A DNA stretch of 22,500 nt from Glandiceps talaboti (Eukaryota > Hemichordata > Enteropneusta > Spengelidae), in the NCBI RefSeq assembly GCF_964340395.1, contig NC_135570.1, positions 2,942,501 to 2,965,000 on the forward strand, given 5' to 3'. Position numbers and translations under genes: made by a program. Shown here one piece after another: positions 10,043 through 19,300 of the stretch (its first letter is position 1; the number at the start of each line of letters is the position of its first letter). The notes under the pieces were generated by a model. That model was given only the letters and a program-made list of their open reading frames with translations, did no database searches and had not been told where the DNA came from.

Positions 10043-10774
10043 CTAACATCTAATACACTGTAATCTCACCTTTCGTCGTCGTGACCTGCCTTCAGCCTGT
10101 AACGTGAATGTACACGCTTGCACGCACTCTGCAAATGACAGGTCAGCTTGCTCTTCGCTATAATCTAAGTCAGCCAGTCGGGCAAGGGCCAAAATGTAAC
10201 TACAGGCAATGCGTAAAATTGCCAATTTTGACAGTTTTTGGTTGTGAGAGTACGATGGGACTGCCCTTCGAAGGCCCTCAAACGCAGCACTGATTGTATG
10301 AACTCGGTTACGTTCTCTAGCATTGGCAACAACGCGTCGTGCCCGACTAAGGCTTTTATATGAGCGTCCAGCCTTTCCCGAGCCCTTTAAACTGTCTTCT
10401 AGCTCATCCATATCAAAGGATTGGGACTGTTGGTACTCTCTTAAGGACACCATTTCCTCATTGAAGTTGTTTTCATTCCCACTGATGGAGTTATATGCAT
10501 CGTCGTAACTGTAACCAAAGGCATCGTCATGATCATCGTCCAACTCGATGTTCTCGTTCTCATCTTCCCCATGTTCCACAATCAGTTCCCTTCTGACGGC
10601 TTTCCGGGGCTCCGATGATTTCCTCTTGTTCCTTTTACTGGGTTTTCCTTTAGTTTCCTCGGCAACCTCCATCTTTGCTGCATATGCAATGGCTTTCTGT
10701 GGCAGCTCTGTTGCCTTCTTTGTTCCTATGGCCCCACTATCACAGGTGTAAGCTATTTCGTTCGTACTCGCCAT
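10043..10774 (-). CDS. ATOH8: ATOH8/Net-type basic helix-loop-helix transcription factor
   Basis: The product is a nuclear bHLH regulator of the ATOH8 (Drosophila net) family, which binds E-boxes as a dimer and acts in development. The frame starts at ATG 10772-10774 and has 243 codons. Residues 42-63 are lysine/arginine-rich (KGKPSKRNKRKSSEPRK), a likely nuclear localisation signal. Residues 67-90 are acidic. The bHLH runs from ~145 to ~202: basic region RRVVANARERNRVHT (146-160), including the E154 and R155 expected to contact CANNTG, helix 1 to ~171, loop PSYSHNQ, helix 2 from KLSKLAILRIACSYILALAR. The tail ADLDYSEEQADLSFAECVQA and then TLQAEGRSRRRK is diagnostic of ATOH8 rather than other atonal relatives. 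The usual protein ends a residue or so after this basic cluster. A phase-0 donor AAAG|GTGAGA falls exactly after K235 (10070), so codons 236-243 may be intronic read-through and a short last exon may lie further downstream. The N-terminal half is not alignable by eye. Confidence 0.93.
   Translation of the reverse strand: MASTNEIAYTCDSGAIGTKKATELPQKAIAYAAKMEVAEETKGKPSKRNKRKSSEPRKAVRRELIVEHGEDENENIELDDDHDDAFGYSYDDAYNSISGNENNFNEEMVSLREYQQSQSFDMDELEDSLKGSGKAGRSYKSLSRARRVVANARERNRVHTISAAFEGLRRAVPSYSHNQKLSKLAILRIACSYILALARLADLDYSEEQADLSFAECVQACTFTLQAEGRSRRRKVRLQCIRC
10064..10073 (-). other. Likely splice donor near the end of the ATOH8-like exon
   Basis: The minus-strand sequence GAAAG|GTGAGA is close to the metazoan donor consensus, with the last exonic base at 10070. 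It sits where vertebrate ATOH8 similarity ends (after the RRRK cluster), and the codons that follow (VRLQCIRC, stop) show no family similarity. This suggests the exon ends at 10070 in phase 0 and the true C-terminus is supplied by another exon. Confidence 0.55.
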
Positions 10775-11906
10775 GCTGGGTTGTCAACTGATCCCTCCGA
10801 GTAAATACAATCTCGACTAGAGCGCAGATGTTATGTGTTAAAGAATTTTCCTATAGATAGGGGCGAAGGCTGATTCGATTCCTCTCTTAATTCCAAAGTT
10901 TACATGTATTCACATTGGCTGAGTGTGCTCACATTCGGAACTCCCTGATGATGTATTTGGCGAAATTTTCAGTATATTTCTCGGGTAGGGCGGCGCTCCC
11001 GCTGATGTGTCCACCAGGCAATGTGCGAGAGTGTTTTATTGTTGGTCGTCGAACGTTAGATCATGATTTTAGTAGATTCGTTATTGAATGTGGCGTTATT
11101 AACATAATCACACCATCTGTGTCATAAAGCCGAGCACAGTCTACAATATAAATTTATCTTCGTGTATATTTTCGAACGACGTCTATACAGATGTCTACAG
11201 CTCCGGTGTCAGTGTTTTCATATGTCTTATCTGTCGTGCACAAATCACAACCAACTGCTAATGAGCGGGAAAAATCAATACCTCTCGCAGCGTAATAATG
11301 ACTCAAAAAAACTGTGTATCGATCTATATGTCAAGACTAGCCAGGTGGTTACTTGTTTACGAACATGATCGGAGACAACATTGTGTGTACCCTTATTATT
11401 TAGCATCGATGACGTAATAGGGCAAGCTGGGTAATTTGCGTGAGATGAGGTTAACCCCACCCTAATATTTTATTTGTGCAGGACGTCTTTTTCAATTAGG
11501 AAATAAATAACGTAACTATAGCGATGAAACACGTGAAATGCGAGACAAATGAATGTTAACGGAGTAAATTGTTATTCTGATATGATACGAGCTGTGTACT
11601 CGACTCAGAGAATGAAGGCAAATGGAAGGCATAAATCAACACATGGCGGATAATTAAACTCTGACGATGCGTACAATTTATGTGTGGTGTCTCACCGAGA
11701 CGTCCGATGTCACTGTACTTGTCGACATACTTGGGATGTTTGCAGAGTATCGGATGATACAGAGTTGTATATGTGGTGAGCTTTGAATGAGGAAAAGATT
11801 GAAAGATGTTAACAGCTAGAGAGATTGACGAACATATTGATATTGAATAGTATGTATGATAGTGGAAAATTTATATAGGATAAATGAATATACTCATAAA
11901 TTAGAA
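10775..11906. other. Upstream flank of the ATOH8-like gene
   Basis: This is the presumed 5' UTR and promoter side of the minus-strand bHLH gene. No gene is supported: the short open frames at 10915-11127 and 11162-11368 have no recognisable domain or splice context. A palindromic E-box CACGTG lies at 11530-11535. No TATA box at a defined distance can be assigned because the transcription start is unknown. Confidence 0.4.
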
Positions 11907-11937
<31 letters not shown>

Positions 11938-12116
11938 TACACATACATACATACATACATACATACATACATACATACATACATACATACATACATACAT
12001 ACACACACACACATACATACATACATACATACATACATACATACATACATACATACATACATACATACATACATACATACATACATACATACATACATAC
12101 ATTCATTCATTCATAC
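11907..12116 (+). repeat. (CA)n-(CATA)n-(CA)n-(CATA)n-(CATT)3 microsatellite
   Basis: About 27 bases of CA, ~68 bases of CATA, a short (CA) interruption at ~12000-12012, ~90 bases of CATA and three CATT units. All open frames across it, with Tyr/Val/Cys/Met or Thr/His/Ile repeats, are artefacts. Confidence 0.97.
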
Positions 12117-12200
12117 ATACTTAGATAGTATATACATACATAAATAATATCTCATAAATAGATACATTTATTAATAGATATATAGATACATAGATAAATA

Positions 12201-12231
<31 letters not shown>

Positions 12232-12462
12232 CCATCCATCCATCCATACATACATAAATACATACATACATACATACATACATACATACATACATACATA
12301 CATACATACATACATACATACATACATACATACATACATACATACATACATACATACATACATACATACATACATACATACATACATACATACATACATA
12401 CATACATACATACATACATACATACATACATACATACATACATACATACATACATACATACA
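12201..12462 (+). repeat. (CATC)n then long pure (CATA)n microsatellite
   Basis: 12201-12245 is CATC with one CGTC unit. After two degenerate units, 12261-12462 is about 50 uninterrupted CATA units. This purity suggests recent expansion and probable length polymorphism. Confidence 0.97.
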
Positions 12463-12844
12463 CTCTACAATATATATGTGATTATATAAGTGTTCCCATT
12501 TTTTAATCTAAAAATCCCATATATCAAACATCAGATAGATATGTACTAAAATGACGTCAGATACTCATCTGTTAAATTTGATCAAATATTAACCTTCGTC
12601 GCTCTTTGACCGAACGTGATCTATAATGCTATTAGATTGACATAGTAGTACTACTTAGAACAGCTGTTGCATACACGGAAGTCCTGTAATCCCCAATCTC
12701 ATTCAGGATGGCATACAGTTTGCATATAAATGACAATAAACATATTGCAACCATTTCAAGGTTAGTATACAACACTGTTCACACTAAACCGTGCAGGAAT
12801 TAGGCATTTTAGGAGCTTTACGAACGATTCTCCGAGTGTACACG
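12463..12844. other. Unique spacer between microsatellites
   Basis: No gene, RNA or repeat is supported in this stretch. Confidence 0.4.
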
Positions 12845-12965
12845 CCCTATCGGTTGGTCGAGTGGTTAATTTTGTGTCATTCTGCCTGTCGTACAGGTTT
12901 TCCTCAGGAATACATACATTCCGGTCAACACTGAGGCTATGAGGGTCAGCTCTCACTGGACTCTC
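12845..12965 (+). mobile_element. Possible degenerate tRNA-derived SINE fragment
   Basis: TGGTCGAGTGG at 12855-12865 matches the A-box of Leu/Ser tRNAs. About 80 bases on, GGGTCAGCTCTCACT (12943-12957) resembles a decayed B-box and T-arm. No full cloverleaf, anticodon arm or terminal tract can be built, and the spacing is longer than in a functional type II tRNA. A decayed tRNA-like SINE is the best reading. Chance similarity is possible. Confidence 0.25.
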
Positions 12966-13196
12966 CAACACAAGTAAATATTGCTATTATTTAGTATAAT
13001 TATTGGTTGGCTATGTTACAACTCGATGTCAATTATTGTCCATTTTGATGTTCAAACTGGGAACAAAAGCCGAGTTTGGAGGGATGAACTTATATATTGC
13101 CTGAATATACATAATAAAAAGAAACGTGTCTACTTTATATACATAGTATACATTTTGATGGACTGGGGTCCTTTCAAAATACCAGTTGCGTCGAGG
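12966..13196. other. Short unique segment before the CCA/CAA array
   Basis: An open frame enters the triplet array from here (from 12981), but its length comes from the repeat, not from selection. Nothing else is seen. Confidence 0.4.
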
Positions 13197-13822
13197 AACC
13201 ACCACCACCACCACCACCACCACCACCCCACCACCACCACCACCACCACCACCACCACCACCACTACAGCAAAAACAACAACACCACCACCAACACCACC
13301 GCCATCACCTCCACCACAAAACACCACCACCAACACTACCATCACCACCACCACCGCAAAAACAACGCCACCAACACCACCGCCATCACCACCACCACCA
13401 CCACCACCACCACAAAAACACCAACACCAACAACACCGCAAAAACAACAACACCACCACCACAAAAACCATCACAACCACCATCTACACCACCACCACCA
13501 ACACCACCAACACCACCAACTCCACGATCACCACCACAAAAACAACAACGCCACCAACACCACCGCCATCACCACCACCAACACCACAAAAACACCACCA
13601 TCACCACCGCCACGGCAAAAACAACACCACCACCACAACAACAACAACACAACACCACCACAACACGAACATCACCACCACCACCAAAACCATCAAAACC
13701 ACCACCACCACCAACACAAAACCAACACGAACATACCACCACCAACAACAAAAGCACCACCTCCGCCACCACCACCACCACCACCACCACCACCACCACC
13801 AACAACAACAACAACGACGACG

Positions 13823-13870
<48 letters not shown>

Positions 13871-13873
13871 CAC
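13197..13873 (+). repeat. Compound (CCA)n/(CAA)n triplet array with ATC and CGA variants
   Basis: About 675 bases made almost wholly of C and A triplets. It begins with near-pure CCA (13199-13264), has mixed CCA/AAC/ATC units in the middle, returns to CCA at ~13768-13800, and ends in CAA with three CGA/GAC units (~13814-13822). Plus-strand frames translate as poly-His, poly-Thr, poly-Pro, poly-Gln or poly-Asn, and minus-strand frames as poly-Val, poly-Cys, poly-Leu or poly-Trp. None is a credible protein. Confidence 0.95.
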
Positions 13874-14428
13874 ATTTCGGTACCTGGCGCATGACGTGTG
13901 CCATTTCGAACGTCACTATTCATCAGAAATTGTAACTTTCCAGATGGTCCCTGTCGTTACTGGAAAGCTGGTACATCAACCGTTGACATAAATATGATGA
14001 AAATTTGTATTATGTACACATAAGAACAAATATAAAACAAAGTGTTACACAGATTTCAGAGCCAAACACAATTTGTTCAACCCAAAGTGTTATTAACGAG
14101 TTTCTGGTCTTTCAACGAAGACCTATTTTTGGAGAGATCTCATTTATCAATTTGTCACGATTAGCTCACGATCAATATATGCCGATAGATCATAAGTGCT
14201 CTGTTCTAAAATCTTATTGTCATATCGTATTACTGCAGTGCCTCAAGTTAACTTTCAACATATAGCTGGCGCTGTTCAATTTGATGTGGGACTCGCCTCG
14301 GAAGATCGAGGCGCTAAACAATATCTAAAAACCCCGACAATATACGAAGGAAATACAGGTAAAATATATGAATTCTTACATTATTTTTACAAATAGGCTG
14401 AGCGCTGTTGTAATATGACCCTCTGTAA
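13874..14428. other. Unique spacer, no gene supported
   Basis: Several ~60-85 codon open frames occur (for example 14005-14265), without recognisable domains or splice context. An 8-bp hairpin GCCTCGG...CGAGGC is near 14295. Confidence 0.4.
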
Positions 14429-14700
14429 GGGAGCCGTCAGTAATTACAGGGGGAGGGCCGGGGAGAATCAACCACAGTCTGTGGCATAAAATGTGACCCT
14501 CCCTCAATTTCCTTTCTCTAAAATATGATTCTCCCCTGTTCAAATATTTAAAACAAATCTTTAACACCGCCTCCCTGTGGCGTTGTTGATAGAACTCAAG
14601 CTCACTTACTTTCCATTTTTAAAATGTCCTTCCCCGAGGATTGATTGGTAAAAAGCGACCCCTCCCATTCCCCCGCCCCTTGTAATTACTGAAGGCTCCC
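14429..14700. mobile_element. PIF/Harbinger-like MITE with TAA target-site duplication
   Basis: The left end GGGAGCCGTCAGTAATTACA and the reverse complement of the right end GGGAGCCTTCAGTAATTACA match at 19 of 20 positions. Looser G-rich similarity continues inward on both sides. The element is flanked on both sides by TAA (14426-14428 and 14701-14703), the three-base TWA-type duplication typical of PIF/Harbinger elements. At 272 bp with no transposase frame, it is non-autonomous. Confidence 0.8.
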
Positions 14701-14840
14701 TAATACATGTATGACGAATACATCATTGCTTGCCTTTCCTAAATAAAATCAAAGTATCATACTATCATGAGATATTTGGTAGTTCGTGTATTCAATGTAG
14801 TCTTCGCGAACAATGTATAGTAGTAATCAACTAATTTGAA

Positions 14841-15626
<786 letters not shown>

Positions 15627-15682
15627 TAACTCACAAATCGAGGTTTGTTCACCAACAGACTCAAGACGAAGTCACACTGGAC

Positions 15683-15778
15683 GTAGTCTAGTTTCAAACT
15701 GGTACAGTATTACGTATTAAAAATTTCAATACTTGTAACCAAAAAAAGTAGTGATACTGTACCAGTTTGGAACTAGAC
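15683..15778. mobile_element. 96-bp inverted-repeat element with 10-bp target duplication
   Basis: The inverted arms are 15686-15713 and 15751-15778 and match at 26 of 28 positions, starting GTCTAGTTTCAAACTGGTAC on the left. A direct repeat CACACTGGAC flanks it at 15673-15682 and 15779-15788. A ~10-bp duplication with short arms fits a Mutator-like or other DNA-transposon MITE; the superfamily is uncertain. It carries no coding sequence. Confidence 0.8.
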
Positions 15779-15843
15779 CACACTGGACAAGAAAACCACT
15801 TGAGCTATTAGATAAATTCCAATAAGCAGCTTTAGTCAATCCT

Positions 15844-15849
15844 TTTATT
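15844..15849 (-). terminator. AATAAA polyadenylation signal candidate for PBLD
   Basis: This is the first good minus-strand AATAAA I see after the PBLD stop codon, about 380 bases downstream. Its use would put the whole foldback element at 15967-16184 into the 3' UTR. Confidence 0.45.
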
Positions 15850-15966
15850 CATACATTTTGTGATAAACTAGGAAGACGTTGAATCATCTTACCACCTTTA
15901 CATGAAATGTAATGACTTTAAACATTGATGTAAAAATCAACTCGTTTAGGTAAATACAATTAAAAC

Positions 15967-16184
15967 TCACAAAACCTGAAAAAAGACGTTGTCTGGCTCA
16001 AAAATCTTACCAACAACGGTACATTTTATCGACCAGTGCAACACAGTGCTGCATCATTTTTTATCGTCTGGTTCAACAAATATCTCACCAACAGAGATAT
16101 AAGTCGAGCTGAGCTATACGATCAAATGTAGCAGTGTTAGTATGATTTTTGTCGGGCCAGACGACATTTTTTCAGGTTTTGTGA
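15967..16184. mobile_element. Foldback/MITE-like element, 43-bp-unit family (copy C)
   Basis: The left end begins TCACAAAACCTGAAAAAA and the right end is its exact inverse (TTTTTTCAGGTTTTGTGA). Similarity then continues for ~45 bases on each side: GTCTGGCTCAAAAATCTTAC on the left against the inverse of the right arm near 16140-16164. Inside, the units ATTTTATCG...TCTTACCAACA share the core motif of the elements at 3910-4167 and 4709-4898. It lies 45 bases past the stop codon of the PBLD gene, inside the presumed 3' UTR. No target duplication is clear. Confidence 0.7.
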
Positions 16185-16228
16185 TTTTTGATTGTCTCAA
16201 TCAAATTTCTTACACGGTGACCCAGTGT

Positions 16229-16347
16229 TTACAGCGTGAAAGTGAACTGTCCCTCCATTACAATGGTTGCCTTTCCCGACATATCAACACGACCGTCTTC
16301 ACGAACAGAAATATGAAGATCGCCCCCACGCTTTGAACACTGTCGAG
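16229..16347 (-). CDS. PBLD: PBLD last coding exon
   Basis: The acceptor TTTCTGTCCTACAG ends at 16348. The exon opens with the last two bases of a split Ala codon, encodes [14 protein letters not shown] and [17 protein letters not shown], and ends at TAA 16229-16231. It matches the family's closing beta strands. The plus-strand open frame across it is a shadow. Confidence 0.9.
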
Positions 16348-19300
16348 CTGTAGGACAGAAATTGTAGTATATAAAAGTGTTGGACATATTTCCATACTTC
16401 GCGCATTAAAATAAATCCCGTTCCTTCGGTAAAACCAAGACTAAGAAAACGTGGATCAAACATATTTGTTTTTCAACACGGGTGTTGGATTAAGGGCAAA
16501 ACTAAAGTTCAAAATGGCCGCCAAATAACACTTTGAACAGGAACATAGTTAGATTCTGCCTATCGTAGTTTAACGAGAAGAACAAACACATAGCATATGT
16601 GAAATATTGCACTCTACTTACCATATAACTGTTTCTTGTCTAACTCATTTGACCAGTACCCTGCTAACACTGCATGTGCTGATCCTGTGATTAGACAAAG
16701 ATTACAGAAATATATCACATTTTGGTGACAGCAGTGTATTAAGTTATGTTTTCAAATAGCGTACATACATTTTGTCAGGTGTGTACATTATTATTATTCC
16801 ACTGGCAGTTTGTTACAACAATTGACAAAGGTGTACTTTTAAAACTCTATGTCGATTGTGCAAGTTTCTGAACTGCCTCATCTTATAATCGTATGTCGTT
16901 CTGTTAGATAATACTGACACAGGTCAGTTACACCGCGGAGTAAGCATAATGTACTCCTGCCTATGGTAGCAAGAAAACCGTGGGGAAGTTCGCCGTCAGT
17001 TAGCCTCAGTGGAAGTCCTTCATACGGAAAGCCGGATGGTGGACATAAGCATTTGTTACGTACCATACGCTCGGCAGGTCTACCATCCAGCATATGTTAT
17101 GGAGCTACCACGAGTTATAAAAACACATATTTCTTTAGATTGCTCCTCATATCAGAAGAAATTAGCACTTTTATCTAACAAAACAATAATTTTCTTATTT
17201 CAAAATTATCGAAGAAAGTTCATAAGTAGGATGCTGTTTTTATATTTTAAGTAATGCTATCCTTTGGTTACCAGAGTCCCTAACTATTTCTGCAACTCAG
17301 AGATAAATTGGTTTTAAAAAAGCATCTGAAAATATCTATGATTCCAGAGAATATGTGTGCTAGTTTAAGAAAATAAGACACGAATTTTACTTCAGGCAAG
17401 ACAATGAACAATTTGATTTCATTCAAGTTTAGCTAAATCTTCGATAATAGAAACATTTGAAATGTTTTTTTTTTATGAACAACTTTCAAGAAATGGAAAT
17501 TGGCCTTGGAGAGAAATCCAACGTCTATCGTTCAGATTTATTCTTCCAGTGAGACAAATAAGTGATTTTTGTAACAAGGTATATCAATTTGCAAAACTAA
17601 GGTAGTTATTTTGCCCACAATAAAAGCTGACATCTCTTTAGTTTGATATTGTGATTGAAAAGACCATGATGCTAAAGAGGGGCGTTAAGTATCACCTGTT
17701 ACTGGATCCTCCGGTATGCCAACCCAGGGAGCAAAATAACGAGTAATAAAATCGTACAGTTGTCCAGTTCCGTCTACAGCACCATTTTGTTCACAGCCTC
17801 TGAGAGTTACCATGACACCGCGCACTTTACTTCCATCTTGCGCTGACGTCATAGCTGCAACATTCGGTGTTATGCTTTCAAGCTGTTTTCTTAAAGTTAA
17901 TAGACAAAATAAAGTTGTCACCGAAAGACAAATATGGTAATTTATACAATTATTAAACTAAAGAAATAATGTCTTCAGCATTCATTTTGAAATGTTGAGG
18001 GGTCGTCTGCTAATTTTTAGAACAAAGAATTTCCACACGACGCATAATACAAACGTTCCAACATTTCTGTCAAATGTATGTGTTTCTCAGTTTAATTTAC
18101 ATTATGGTGTCTAAGATGACAATGATATCGATCAAATTTGAGAAAGTACAAATACTTTAACTGTAAAATGAGTCGTTGGTGGCGCTAATCTATTGATGTC
18201 CCATTTACCAGTCTAGCAGTACCAACGACTTATTATGAAAATAACTACAAATACAGAATACTGAATCAAAGTTTCCTTGAAAATTTGAAATGCAAATAAA
18301 AATTAGTGATAACATGGATTTACCTTGAAACTCGGTCATCAAGCCTAACTAGCAATTTCTTCATGTCCGGGTTCATTCGGAGTTCTTTGACTGGTAGTGA
18401 CCCTACAGTGGCCTGTGAAATGTAACATTGAATTGATACACATATCATTTGTGCATTTGCCTAACAAGTAACCTTTACATTGGGGCAAGCCAAATGAAAA
18501 GTCTTTCAGTGAGATGTACCAAGAAATATTGCAACATTTCTACACATTAACATTTTCCAGCGGACATTTCAGGAGTGCTTTGATTTTTCATGACTTTTTC
18601 GTTTGAAAGACTTCCAAGCTTTCTAACCCTAACCTGATAGGCAGATATCCAATATCAATAAATATGGAGAGTGATGAAATACAAATATTGAAAATTGACC
18701 TTTGACACTTTGATTGCTTGTACGACTATATAGTCAAGTCTACAATACAAATATATTGTTTTCTCTCAAGTATTCTCGTGCAGCACTTTAATTAGATGGG
18801 GTTGTAATGATCTCAAGAACGACACATCCATATATATGGTAGAAATGTTTTATACAAATTTGTAGTATTCGCCGTTGAGGGCGACATCAAGTTTGCCATA
18901 ATATATGATCGCGGTCCTCAACTTTTACGTGTACATCTTGTTTGACAATATTTATACATAATCATATCATGTTCGTAACGGAAAAAGCTGTGTCACATCT
19001 TTTCCGTAACGAAAAAAATAGGATGATGGTGAAGAAAGTTTGAAAAATAAGACTGAACTCACCTTGACTACTGCTGACATGTCGTTTTCCGGCTGTAAAA
19101 TGTAGAAGAGAGATTGGGTAAAACTCTTGAAAAACCCAAAATGAACAGTATGACGACTGCCGACTGATTTTTGACGCTAAGCACTTTTTGAAATCCCATA
19201 AAATTGAAAACTTTTAATATTACATTTTTCTACAAAGTACATTTGGCAAACTCTATATGTTTACCGTTCGAACACAAATTTGTTGAATTTTAGCTATTGC

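Noticed and set aside
10108-10751. Plus-strand open frames of 61-67 codons
   Set aside because: Antisense shadows of the ATOH8-like coding exon.
11809-12463. Tyr-Val-Cys-Met and Thr-His-Ile repeat open frames
   Set aside because: Artefacts of CATA/CA microsatellites.
12981-13991. 336-codon His/Pro/Thr/Gln-rich open frame and its companions on both strands
   Set aside because: They are produced by the C/A triplet array, which lacks stop codons by composition. There is no unique conserved part and no recognisable domain.
16142-16336. Plus-strand 64-codon open frame
   Set aside because: Shadow of the last PBLD exon plus part of the foldback element.
16878-17093. Minus-strand frame with [20 protein letters not shown]
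   Set aside because: It lies within a PBLD intron and matches no part of PBLD. It is unrecognised and has matching open frames on the opposite strand, so it gives no support for an exon.
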